Shown here in pieces: positions 11,237 through 21,684 of a stretch of 64,000 bases of DNA. The notes below the pieces were generated by a model that was not told where the DNA came from, made no database searches, and saw only the letters and a list, made by a program, of their open reading frames with translations. Each line of letters opens with the position of its first letter. Within the stretch, counting starts at the first letter, position 1. The stretch is taken from assembly GCA_009192285.1 (NCBI GenBank), contig WBVU01000008.1:1684370-1748369 (forward strand), in the 5' to 3' direction. The DNA is from Morchella semilibera. Its lineage: Eukaryota > Ascomycota > Pezizomycetes > Pezizales > Morchellaceae. Position numbers and translations under genes: made by a program.

Positions 11237-11374
11237 TGTTAAAAATAATGAGACGCAACCGGAAAATCCCTTACTAGTACCAACTAGGAAGAAGCCATAA
11301 ACAAAGTAAATAGTAATAATAAAGTGCTAGAAACTCGAGCCCTGTCTTCCTGGTGCGTCCCATTATTTTTGACA
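11237..11374. repeat. MITE with 29-base terminal inverted repeats
   Basis: The arms TTAAAAATAATGAGACGCAA (from 11239) and the complement of TCAAAAATAATGGGACGCAC (ending near 11373) match at about 24 of 29 positions and enclose about 80 AT-rich bases. There is no coding sequence. It abuts the larger foldback element beginning at 11,385. Confidence 0.65.
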
Positions 11375-11384
11375 AGCCGCAATA

Positions 11385-11748
11385 GAGAGTTTAAGCCAAA
11401 TAGAAAAAAGAAAATCGGCACAAAAAAGATCAGCGTGTACTAGCCGGATGTACTACGGGTGTAGTCTGGCGACGGTAAGAGCTGTTGCAACTACGGCCAG
11501 TGTCGCCAGACCCACCCCACAGCGGCAGCCCACACCCGTAGTACTACGGGGGTAGGGGAGGGTCTCCAGAGCTGCAGCTGCGGCCGTGGTAGCTGCGGCC
11601 GTGGTTCTGGAGACTTTCTCCTACCCCCGTAGTACCTACATAGCGCGCAGAGACCCTTGGCACAGCGTTTCCCTGATCACGACGCCGATCTTTTCTCTTG
11701 CCGATCTTTTTTTGTTGCAACAAGGGCTGGCAGCTGGCTTAAACACTC
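11385..11748. repeat. Large nested foldback MITE
   Basis: Outer ends GAGAGTTTAAGCCA and the complement GAGTGTTTAAGCCA are flanked by TA (11383-84 and 11749-50). Inside lie further inverted pairs: an AT-rich arm CGCTGATCTTTTTTGTGCCG (complement of about 11415-11434, matched near 11682-11700), hairpin one (TACTACGGGTGTAG plus GTCTGGCGAC, 11451-11543), and hairpin two with 29-base arms at 11541-11569 and 11607-11635 matching at 26 positions. The loop of hairpin two is a 15-base tandem duplication, AGCTGCGGCCGTGGT. No protein is encoded. Confidence 0.75.
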
Positions 11749-11814
11749 TAGTATATGATATATAGTAATTTTGATCTCATAATATGCACGCCAACTCTCC
11801 GAGCAATGGCGGTA

Positions 11815-11914
11815 GTCCCTTTACGAAAAAGACCCCATACCCTGATTGGTGCCTATCCCCCCATCAACCAATCACAAAGTAGGAAAGACTCTGGAGTCTT
11901 TTGCGCAAAGGGCC
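11815..11914. repeat. Short TA-flanked MITE
   Basis: A 100-base element has ends GTCCCTTTACGAAAAAGAC and the complement of GGCCCTTTGCGCAAAAGAC, bordered by TA at 11813-14 and 11915-16. The AGACTTTGCGC-like core recalls the element at 90-230. Confidence 0.6.
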
Positions 11915-12059
11915 TAATAAATCTGAATTGGAGGGAACGCAGTGGCTATTCCCTACCCGGTATACCTACCTACCTAGTATCGACTATACACCACCCCAGT
12001 CCCAATGAGAAAGGAATAAAAACAAAAAGGGGATGACTAACCCTTACTCTTACTCTCTG

Positions 12060-14319
12060 ACGGCACACGGAATTAATTCTGGCCATGAAATGTAACTCTA
12101 AAAGTTACCCTACACGCACACAACGTCTCTAGGAGGTGTTGTGCCTACTTCTAACACGAACCCCATCGCACAAAAGCGCAGTAGATATATAATAGCTATC
12201 TAACCAAGGAAACACTCAGCCTCACATCTCACACATCACCACCGTCAATCATGGGAGAGCCCTCCGCTAGTGTAAGTAATTGGCCAACCTCTGCGCGATC
12301 CCTTCCAAAATTTACGCGACAGGTCGGTGGTCTATTTTTCGAGGGTGGAGGTTGGTCAAAGTGATAATCATGATTGAAAAGGAGGACAAAGTCTGAATGG
12401 TTGGTCTCGAGATCGTAGAGGACCCGAGTGCTTGGAATCGTCGTATGTAACAGCAGTGTTGGGAAAATGAGAATGGAATGGTGGCGCTAAGGCTAAAGTA
12501 AACAATTAGTAGCTTAGATAATAGTTCATGTTAGCCACAACCGTCCTTTCTATAGTTGGGGACTAAAATGTTTTGGGAGCTGTACAGTCCTATAGACCTG
12601 AGCGACTCGCAAAAACTCTGGCGGGATATATCGGGATGTAAATTAAAAATACAAAGGGTAATACATCTCGTCTTTTCGGTCAGGAAGTGGGGTGTTTTCT
12701 GTTTTCTTCGCTCACCTAGTTTCTTAGCTTGTTGGTAGCTCTCACAATATTAGCTCCCCACCTGCGTCAACCTACACATGGGTGGGCGCTGTAGCTTTGT
12801 ACTGTATATTCTAGCGCATAGTGTACCCGATTATTGAATTGAATTTGGGATCCAGAAAGCACTATCATAGCGAAGCGCCAGAAGGCACCACGGTGTCGTG
12901 GAATTCAAACAGTCAATAAATCAACACCATGTAATAATGATTGGTTAACTCCTAATTCAGCTATAAATATCTCACTAAATCGGTAGTGGAGCATGCTAAT
13001 AAGTCCCACTTCATGCTTATAAAGATTCCTGATACTCTGCCCCGCAGCCTTGCCGCAAAAATTCAAACCGCCAAAGACGACTTATTCAGCCACCAGTCTC
13101 ATTATAAAGATATCAACATGATGTAGCACTTGGGACCTTTTAAGATGGCTATTGGGAGAGTTACGGGTGTATAAAGCAATAGGCGTGTTTGGCGGCGAAG
13201 GTTATAATGAAATAGGGAGTATTATTTTGTTTACGCCAGAACTGATTAACCTGTACAGCTGTGCCCATTACCCATGTACCCTCACCACTCCCTCGTCCCC
13301 CTTGTGCCTGCCAAAATATTATACCTCCTTGACCAAGACATGCATTTTTGCCAAAGGATTATACAATCTAACAAGATTGTGGATGGATTGATCCTTTGGC
13401 GGAGAGGGTAGCTTTCCCGATCTTTCAACCGAGTATTTAAAGGATGTATTACTTTGGGGAGTGGATATAGGGCTATGTTTCTTGGGTGTGGGTAGTCTAC
13501 TAACGGGCATGCAGTTCTCATATTAGAGAATAGGGAAAACAAATAATAGCTTTCACAGAAGAGATAGGTATGATGCCCGTAGCCTATGGGCCTAGGTTCT
13601 AAACATTTCTCACTTCCTTCTACGCGCTGGCACTACTCTCTTTAAAAATTTCCCACTCCCAGCAACCTGTCTCCCTGGCTCTCTATTCCCAGTTTTTAGT
13701 CAAGTATTACACTGTTTCGGGGCCCGCTAGTTCCTAGAGTAGCAACAGTTATTGAGTCTTGCGTAGAGCATGAAGGAAGGACCTATCCTGACATTCAATC
13801 AGAAACAGTTGTACACCTCTGGCTACTGCGACCCGCTTCATCATATGTGTCTGGGTGTTGACAACTGCTGACCTGGTGGGTCTGGGTACTGAGGAAAGTA
13901 TTAGAGCCTTTTAGCCACCGCCCGTAGAGAAGTCCAAATAGAAAGTCCCATGAGATGAGATGACCCAAGACCACTCTGCATGCAGGTTACATGCGATATG
14001 TCATGTTTAATTGCAAGAGTTAGAGATACGCCCGAAGCAAAATTTGAATTCCTAATATTAAGGATTGCGCTGTCAAGGTATTCCTAATCCCATACAGGCC
14101 AGGTTCCTAGCCCTCTAATGCATGCACAATGATGTTGGGTATCTTTATTTCTTGGGACTTTCCACTTGGATCTTTCCCCGGGCGGTGGCTAAGAGACTCC
14201 ATTTGAAATCCCCTGGGGTCCTCTACAACAAAATCAACACTTCCAGGTATCTACGAGTCATCTTCTTTCGAGAGAACCATGGAAGCCCTTCATTTCATTG
14301 TTTATTTAGTTCCCACAGG
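12060..14319. other. Long intergenic stretch with an orphan gene 5' end
   Basis: At 12185-12295 there is a promoter-like run (TATATAATAG, a CA/CT-rich leader) leading to ATG at 12251, six more codons and a strong donor GTAAGTAATTGG, but no convincing second exon follows. Short open frames at 12556, 13152 and 13319 show no known motif. I see no RNA gene. Confidence 0.45.
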
Positions 14320-14655
14320 CAGGGCTTCCAATGGGCCATGGCACTATTGGGCGGGCCGGGCTGGGCATCGATTTTGAAAGTTGGGCTGGGCCGGGCTTGT
14401 TCATTGGAGCCCGGGTTGGCCTAAATAAATATATTCGCCTTAGTAGGTTCTTTTTCCTCTCTTAAGAAAAAGCTTGGAACATCATAAAAGATTGATTCCA
14501 TCTCTTCGTCGATCAATTGTGCCAGATATATGGGCTTGTGGGCTTGCCCGGGCTTCTGTCTTTTGGGCTGGGCTAGGCTGGGCCGAGTGTTCCGTGGGTT
14601 GGGTTGAGCTGGGCGGAGACGGTTTTGCACCCAGGCTTGCCCATTGAAAGCCCTG
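14320..14655. mobile_element. Non-autonomous hAT-type element, perfect 8-bp duplication
   Basis: The element runs from CAGGGCTTCCAATGGGCC to GCCCATTGAAAGCCCTG. It is flanked by identical CCCACAGG at 14312-14319 and 14656-14663, an exact 8-base target duplication. Subterminal GGGCCGGGC-type motifs are repeated on both sides of an AT-rich centre. Length is 336 bases with no transposase, so movement would need an enzyme supplied elsewhere. The intact duplication suggests a fairly recent insertion. Confidence 0.88.
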
Positions 14656-14663
14656 CCCACAGG

Positions 14664-15782
14664 TATGTACCTTTCCGCCGGCCTTTGGGTGGGGACAATG
14701 ACGTATATGTTACATTAGAGCGAATACGGGTACATCTATTAGTTTTACAAGCTCCTCGATAATTACACCGAACCTAGGCAGACGTGAATAGTCAATTATA
14801 GAACATTCTATCTCAAATATTGCGGCGAGAGATTGAACCGGCACACGAGCAACAGCAGTGACCCCAACAAGGTTCAAAGACATCTACAGTCTCACATTGA
14901 TATCTATAGATATCTGTAGTCAAGAATTTCCCAATACATAATTTGCGTCTATGAGCCCAATATATTGGTTCTATGTATGCTATTAGTTCTCCCACTATAG
15001 TCGCCAAAACAAAATGATCACTCATGACCCTTTAGATATCCATAGTCCGGCGCCATACCTATACTCCTAGCAAAGGTAGGGACTAGACGGACCACAGGTA
15101 TATAGTCCAGCCAGTTCAGAGGCACTGCCAAGTCATATACAGATACCTGTGGTCCGGACCTGACAGTTGCGAACTAATTAGAATAATGTGGGGGTATAGC
15201 ATACTGCAGGTGGATGTGCACATATTGACCAGAATAGGAAGGGCGGGAGAGACAGGATCTCCTTTGTTACTGGTATATACGGAATACGGCCTTTATGTAC
15301 TAGTACGGTTATCATGTGTAAGTGGTTTCTGATAGAATAGGTTTGGTATAGACCACCGTTGGAGGTTAGTTTGGCGGGTCTCGCGCGCAAGATGCATAAA
15401 TGATTCAATAGGCGGAAATGGCGAGCTCATTATTTCACGGCAGGTCCGTGGTTCTTTGAGAGGGCGGCGGGATATTTCTTCATCCGGGGCGGTAGTGGCG
15501 TCGTATCCCAAATCCTTGGTCTCTTCTTTTAGGAGCCAAGGTTAATCAAATTCACAAGCTTCTGTATGGAGGGATTACAACCCCCCTCCCTACCCTACTT
15601 GAAAGAGGTATGGTGATACCAATGAATCGGCTATAGGTTGATAACTATATTCAGGGACGCTGGGAAGGCTGACGTCTCAATCCTTGATTCCTAATCATTA
15701 CAGGCCTTTTGTTTGGAAATCCGGTTTATGCACATTTGTTCGCTAGCTATAGTTTCACCGCGCAAAGGATGCAATGGCCTGC
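14664..15782. other. Intergenic with palindromes
   Basis: A perfect 16-base palindrome GATATCTATAGATATC lies at 14899-14914. A perfect 14-base inverted pair CGGACCACAGGTAT (15089-15102 and 15143-15156) forms a small foldback. Open frames here lack recognisable motifs. Confidence 0.5.
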
Positions 15783-16592
15783 CTAAACCTCTGAACCCAC
15801 TTCTATCTCCCTCTCCTGACCCTCGGCCTTCCCATTCCCCCCCGGCCCCTCAATCCCCCTCCACTCCAAATAGTCCATCAGCGTGATCCTATATAGTATC
15901 CTATCCACCCACCACGCGTTACTCCACTGCCTCTCCACGAGCGTATTCGCAGATTGTACCATCCCCCAGTAACACCGCTCTCCCGGGTCCAGCCCCGTGT
16001 CCCTGAATCTAGCGCCGGCTTCCCTCTCACTCATCTCGTAGTGGTGCGGCCGCACTCTTGCGGCCCCCGCCTCGCGGAATATATTTTCGAAAGCTTGCTT
16101 ATCGAGGTCATGTACAGAGAGCTCGAGCACGCGTTCATCTAACTTTGAGAGCGCATCCTCACCGAGAGCGCTAAGCTCGGCAGGCGTGTATATGCCGATA
16201 CGGGCACGGCGCTGCTTTTTTTGCGGAGGGGGGATAGCGGTTGTATACGTGGGAGATTGAAGGCGGAGATGCTCGATCTCGGCGCGGAGAGAGCTGAGCT
16301 CTTTGTGGGCTTTTGAGAGTTGAAGCCTGGCGTGCACGAGGTCTGACATGAGCCAGCGAATGTCCTCGGTGCTGCGGTCGGCCTCTTCGGTCATGCGGGC
16401 TATTTGTTCTTCAAGACGTTCATGTTGGACCGACATTGGAGAGTTAGAGTCGGTGCCTCGTACCCCTGGGAAGTCCTGAGAGTCTGAGGCTCCTTGAAGA
16501 GAGAGCGGGGGTAGTCAGTTAGGATTGTCTACAACAAATGACCACGGGAAAGGCGGGGAGGGGTTCTGATGACTAGGAGGCTTACCAGACAT
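15783..16592 (-). CDS. Coiled-coil paralogue family, member B (unknown function)
   Basis: Read on the minus strand, exon 1 is only ATGTCTG (16592-16586). An intron 16585-16493 with donor GTAAGC and acceptor TTCAAG follows, then exon 2 runs 16492-15783, giving 238 residues. The junction makes Met-Ser-Gly-Ala in frame with the long exon. Residues about 22-85 form a coiled coil (QIARMTEEADRS, ARLQLSKAHKELSSLRAEIE). A basic stretch KKQRRAR precedes the conserved domain, which begins IGIYTPAELSALGEDAL and ends WWVDRILYRITLMDYLEW. That end aligns with LWVREMLWNTVTAVITYIE in the 17.7 kb gene. No family name or function is known to me. The layout suggests an oligomerising helical protein, possibly nuclear given the basic patch, but that is inference. 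Confidence 0.75.
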
Positions 16593-17732
16593 TTCCTTAC
16601 AGGATATGGGTTACTGGGGATATTTTTGGGTTATATAATGAGAGTATCAAGAGTCGTAAGATAGTTTGGAAGGCGCCCTGTACTTTGGGTGGTGTAAGCG
16701 GTACTGAGGATGGGGGGTATTGGACCAGAGGTATGGTATAATAACTGTCATAGGTCATGATCACTCAACTTGACGCATAGAATGCCACCAGCGCCTCGTT
16801 ATAAACCTAACCCATTAAGATGCTTATCATGTAGCCGCCCCTAGGAGATTTCAAGATTTCAACTGCGTGCTATGAGGGACTGGAACTTGTTTCAATCAAA
16901 TCAGGGCATCTTACCCCACCCCCCTCCTCACGCGTGAGGGATATTCCCCCAGGGGGGGTTGTGCCTAGCCAATATATAGTAATGATATCCAGTCTGATGC
17001 GCTCATGCTTATGGTGGAGCTTCAGCGCTGAGGGATCCGGATCCATTCCAGCCACACTTGGCATTAATTAGCCAAGGAATTATAGATCTAGCCTTGCATT
17101 TGACTCCAGGAGAGAGGGCAAATCGCTAAATTAGACCTCCACTCCTTCTACCACTTGTAGAATCACCATCTTTTTTCATGGGAACCTTTTTATACTAATA
17201 TTCAGATACAAATATACCTTGTATAAAATCCTCAAGAATTTAGCAACAGCATTGGTGGTAAAAATAATTCATTTACCTTTCTTTTCTCACCAAAAACTGG
17301 GTAATGCCGATCAGTGGCAAGCAACATCTGGCTCCCCCAAATCAACGAAAATCCATATAATGCCAAGATACAAGGAGCAAAGTCTCTATTGAGGGCGACA
17401 GCAACGAACAATATTTGGTAGCGCGGGCGGGGATATCAACCTGCGATCAAACACCCTGCGCGCCAGATCAAAACGAACGATTGGTGGGAGAGACATAGGC
17501 TGACTGAGAAGCTCTTAGAATGACTAAACAATTACTGCACCTTATGACGTATGCAGAAGGCTGGGTCCAGATGGCTTGGTAAATACCCCCCCTCCCCTCG
17601 AATCACTCACCAATTGCTCTTTCCACTCTCCGCCATATATTCGATACGTCACCCATGAATACCCCGTAATTAGCTGCGTTAGCTCTATATTCCTCTTCAA
17701 GTTAGCTGTCTATAAATTTAACAGGTACCGAA
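16593..17732. other. Shared divergent promoter region of members B and C
   Basis: This 1.1 kb stretch separates the divergently transcribed members B (minus) and C (plus). It is AT-rich in the middle and has TATAAATTTAA at 17711-17721, about 20 bases before the member C start. I see no gene or RNA. Confidence 0.45.
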
Positions 17733-19172
17733 ATGTCAAAACAGACTCTCCACCCTAATAGCATCCGCGGCCCCCCCTCCTCCATCCCCACACGCAGTCT
17801 CGTCGTCCGAAACGGCAACAACATTATATACGTGTTTAATGGTCCCATTAGCAATCAGAACCAAGGAACCACCACCACCGCTGAGCAAGCAGAAGTCGAC
17901 AAAATCACTATCGAAAGCCTCACAACAGAAATCAAACACCTTCAGCACGAATGTCGCCGACTCACCCAGGAAGTCCGCTTCCTGCGCTCCCGGTCCGCCC
18001 TTGAAAAAGAGACTTACGATAGTGACGACATACAAAAGCTCCAGCACTGGTTCACCAATCTGAACCGGACCAGGCCGCCGCCGAACCTAAACAAGAGGGG
18101 GGGTGACGATGAAAAAGGCACTGACCCCCCCATCCGACGCTGGCACAATCCCAAGCTCAGGGTATTGAAGCCGTTGAAACGGGATCCTCCCGCGCTGCAG
18201 CCTGTAATAGGTAGCACGCAAGACTACGGAGAAAGTGGAAGCAGCCCCAAGACCTCCAATTTGGGCCATACCAAAAACCACGACGAAATGGGAGGCGGTG
18301 ATTTGAGCGGCGATTACCAGGAGCAGGTCTCCTCAATGATGACCCATATGCCAATGCTCATGCAGCAGGTGGAGTCAATGCCTGCGCTTGGGAAGCCCCC
18401 GCGGCTCGGGCGGCGGGGCTTCATCACGGAAGATTTACCGCCAATTGGCCTGGCATCTCCCAGTTCATCGGAGGAGGACTTGGGAAAATACCCAAAGCCC
18501 CGAGGGAAGGTGGTAACTGATGCTCGGAAGATCGGTACGGCGCATTTGGGGGGGGGTTCCTTAGAAGGCGGCTTGCCACCAATCCGAAAGTACACATCCG
18601 GCCCTGGTGCCTCAATGACCAACGAAACTCCGTCCAACATAGCTCAGGATGAGCAACAGACCCTCCGCTTTTCCGAGGCCATGAGACCTTCCCAGCGTGT
18701 AATGCTGCTGGGCCTCTGCACGAGCGCCGAGATCAGCGCGCTGAAGCCCGACACGCGCTCTACGCTCCTTCACCGCCTGTGCCGGGTCCTGTTAAACCGC
18801 ACGACAGAGAACACAATGTTGCCCGGTGAGTACCTCGGCGAAGGATTTGAGTGTAGTACTTTGGACGCATTCGAATATGCGGGTTTGGATATCAGCTCGC
18901 GGACAAGGGCATATACAACCTTTGAGCAGCCAGATGGCGGGACGAGGCTGATTGAGAAGGATGAGGATGCGGGCGCGCTGCTATGGATTTCCAGATTGCT
19001 ACACGGGGATGATCCGCAACTGGACCTTGTAGCGAGGACATGTGCGGTGGTGTGGGCAAATTGGGCGAGATCTAGGCTGGTAGGGAGACCGATGTCGAAA
19101 TTATGGGTGAGGGAAATGTTGTGGAATACTGTGACGGCGGTGATTACGTATATTGAGTGTTTGAGGGACTAG
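17733..19172 (+). CDS. Coiled-coil paralogue family, member C (unknown function)
   Basis: A single exon encodes 479 residues from an ATG. A coiled coil occupies about residues 48-90 (ITIESLTTEIKHLQHECRRL). Residues about 100-310 are polar, Pro/Gly/Ser-rich and probably disordered. A conserved helical domain fills about 318-479, beginning VMLLGLCTSAEISALKPDT and including LLWISRLLHGDD and LWVREMLWNTV. The domain shares position-specific matches with member A (WI..xxHG) and member B (TxAEISAL / TPAELSAL; the WV...L...T...Y.E end). It is about twice as long as its paralogues because of the linker. I recognise no catalytic motif, signal peptide or membrane segment. Confidence 0.8.
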   Translation: MSKQTLHPNSIRGPPSSIPTRSLVVRNGNNIIYVFNGPISNQNQGTTTTAEQAEVDKITIESLTTEIKHLQHECRRLTQEVRFLRSRSALEKETYDSDDIQKLQHWFTNLNRTRPPPNLNKRGGDDEKGTDPPIRRWHNPKLRVLKPLKRDPPALQPVIGSTQDYGESGSSPKTSNLGHTKNHDEMGGGDLSGDYQEQVSSMMTHMPMLMQQVESMPALGKPPRLGRRGFITEDLPPIGLASPSSSEEDLGKYPKPRGKVVTDARKIGTAHLGGGSLEGGLPPIRKYTSGPGASMTNETPSNIAQDEQQTLRFSEAMRPSQRVMLLGLCTSAEISALKPDTRSTLLHRLCRVLLNRTTENTMLPGEYLGEGFECSTLDAFEYAGLDISSRTRAYTTFEQPDGGTRLIEKDEDAGALLWISRLLHGDDPQLDLVARTCAVVWANWARSRLVGRPMSKLWVREMLWNTVTAVITYIECLRD

Positions 19173-19395
19173 TCTGGGGGCAGGCGGGGATGAGGGAGCC
19201 TGTGCTCCCGCTGTATGCTCGGCTCATGTGCATAGTAGGTAGTGTGGCCCTGCCTTGGGGACTGAAATGAAATATGTTCCTACATGTCAATAGTTGGACA
19301 CGAATAGAAATACTTATACCTGGAGCCAGATATGAAAGTGATTATCGTTGAGCGATCATATGCAGGGTTTTGAGGTGAAAGTACTTATAATAATT

Positions 19396-19832
19396 CAGTG
19401 TTTCCAACGGTCCTTTGGTTTAGCAGCTCAAACCGGTTCTCTAGAACCGTTTAAAAATCAGTTCAGTCCAGTTTTGGGCTTGGGGAAAACCGGTTTTGTA
19501 TGCAACTGGAACTGCTCATACAAATAACAAACACCCAGTAAAGAAGACCCTATCCTTTGGTGTAGAGCTCCTGTTAGACTAGTGTCAAGACCCCCGGAGT
19601 GTTCTGCAGTATACTTGCTGGAACGAAATGTATGGTCTCAACCCGAACATCCCCGGTTGCTCTCTGGCTCACCTTGGAGACCATACACTTCTTTTTCAGC
19701 AAGTATACCGGTTCCAATTCGGTCGGTTCAGTTGTGGGTCATTTTTATTCGGTTCAGTTCAGTCCAGTTTGGTTTAGCAGATCAGTTCAGTTTCGCTGAA
19801 ATCAAAACCGATTACAACCATTTGAAGCACTG
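19396..19832. repeat. Degenerate hAT-like repeat with internal foldback
   Basis: The left end CAGTGTTTCCAACGGTCC resembles hAT termini, and the right end is the complement of CAGTGCTTCAAATGGTT. Subterminal AAACCGGTT and CAGTTCAGT motifs match the element at 4847-5267, so the two belong to one family. A 32-base inverted pair (19609-19640 and 19676-19708, GTATACTTGCTG...TATGGTCTC) lies inside. No target duplication is preserved, so the outer limits are tentative. Confidence 0.5.
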
Positions 19833-20995
19833 GATCATCATACACCACGGGCTTTCATATGATCCATTTCTCTATCCGTCCGTGTAGATGTTAATTACCG
19901 CAGGCAGGCCGAGTGGTAGGTCAGTCGGCAACGAAAGACCACAGTCAAACTTTCTTGGAGGTTTTCTCAGTTTTACTTTCACCAAAGGACGGTGGGTAGG
20001 GTAGATCTGGCCAAGGCTAGCTAAGCTAGGATCCAGCATAGGGTCCTATCTCAAGCCCTCATATAGCCCATTTTTAACATTTCGCATGTAGTATCCGAAT
20101 CTTAGGTCATACAATGAATATTATTGATTGTTACGCGAAGGGTTCCAAAACCCCTTCAGCCGAACTGTATTCCGTGATTCATACCAGTCCGGTTCCTAGA
20201 ATCTCCTAATTGGTCAAACGCATAAGATTAACGATGGTTCTCGGAAAATATATGGCAAACCCATTGTTAATCCTTACAGACCAACCCAAAGGTATAACAC
20301 TCCAGATAAGAGTGTATGATGAACATGATCTTTTATCTGATATGCAAAAACAGAGTAACTCCAATAGATCAGGTTCCTTAATCGATCATCTATCCCACCG
20401 GAGGTTGACACCGGAAATACATGTCGCCAGTCCCGCACCAGACTGCAAGGGTAACTCGTCACCAGGGCAGGTGCAGGTGAGTACACCAAAAGTATACCGA
20501 ACTCCTATCTTCCTTTGTAAGGAACTACAAAGGTATCATGTCCGGCGAGAGACCATATAATAACATTGATTATCACGGCTCCGCATACTAGTTTCGGTCC
20601 TATTGGTTTGAGTTACACTGTTCGCTTCCGATGGGAAGGCTAGTCAACGGTTAACAAGGTTAGCGGAGGGGTTAGTGCAGTGTTTTATCAGGGCTATTAA
20701 CCCGTCTAATCTGTGGATCGATTGAATCAACAATTCTCGCAGCTCGGTTTCTGATCATTATATCTCACTCGGATAGATCGATCAGATATCTTATCAACGA
20801 TAGTTAGCAGTTGCAGTCCTTAGAATTCTAATGTACCATAAAGTTCGCAGGTTTACGCATGAGAAATATTTCCCAATGTCTGATATGTCCCGGAGGCACC
20901 AGGCACTAGCGAAATGTCTCTCATGCACTAGTGTGGCCTATGAAGGTAATGATCGACCGAAACAAAGTAGCAATGTGGAATTTCCAGGTATTCTA
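19833..20995. other. Intergenic, no gene supported
   Basis: Open frames at 20210-20560 and 20831-21100 have no recognisable domains; the latter runs into a transposon terminal repeat. A small hairpin, GAAGGGTT / AACCCCTTC, lies near 20,135-20,156. Confidence 0.4.
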
Positions 20996-21234
20996 GAGAC
21001 TAGACGCACTCCTGGGGGTATGGTTATCCTGGGGGTACGACTAACTCCTCATAAATTTGAAAACCAAGTTCAACAAAACAATGCTCTGGATGGGTGCTGA
21101 CAATTAAGAAACGCTCTCCATATTCTTACAAAAAGTACCATCTGTTCTTAAGAATTTCGTTTAATTCATTACTGAAATTGGGTGGTATTAGTCATACCCC
21201 CCGTTTAACCATACCCCCAGGAGCTCGTCTACTC
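20996..21234. repeat. TA-flanked MITE with about 45-base inverted repeats
   Basis: The left arm (20996-21044) and right arm (21187-21234) share CTCCTGGGGGTATGGTTA and the outer GAGACTAGACG / GAGTAGACGAG. The borders are TA (20994-95 and 21235-36). A partial copy of one arm occurs at about 3590-3645. Confidence 0.7.
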
Positions 21235-21268
21235 TACATCGTAATGCGGCGAACTATGGCGCGAGAAC

Positions 21269-21419
21269 CCAAGTCCCCTATTGTTGTCAACCCTCAGCAC
21301 ACCATCATTTTCAGGCGAAAGCCACAGCATGCCAGCACAGGCCCCAAAAGCGACGCTAAGACAGTTTGAGGATCTTTTCTTAAAAGTGTGCCTGGAGGTT
21401 GACAACCATAGGGGACACC
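21269..21419. repeat. Small element with 9-bp direct flanks
   Basis: Inverted arms of about 31 bases (GTCCCCTATTGTTGTCAACC from 21273, matched by the complement ending 21416) enclose about 80 bases. The whole is flanked by identical CGCGAGAAC at 21260-21268 and 21420-21428. A 9-base duplication points to a Mutator-like origin, or 8 bases to hAT. No coding sequence. Confidence 0.65.
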
Positions 21420-21684
21420 CGCGAGAACATGAATCACATGCAATTTATGCATGAGAGAGATTTCGCCCAGGCATAGGAGGTTGACTAATATTATATGACA
21501 AATCATTATTACCGAAGAGTGCGCATTTCGACTGACATCATATTTCTAATAATATATACGCATCTTGTTTTGCAAGCAGCCCCACCTATGGCTTGTACAA
21601 ATATGTAATCGCCATGGTAACCTTTCTTCAAAACATTCCATGTCCCTCCAGCTTTGTAAAACTCACGCAACGTAATTTCCCATT

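Noticed and set aside
14122-14424. 100-codon frame
   Set aside because: Its 3' third lies inside the hAT-type element at 14,320-14,655.
19900-19960. GCAGGCCGAGTGGT as a tRNA start
   Set aside because: No matching anticodon arm, TPsiC arm or acceptor complement follows.
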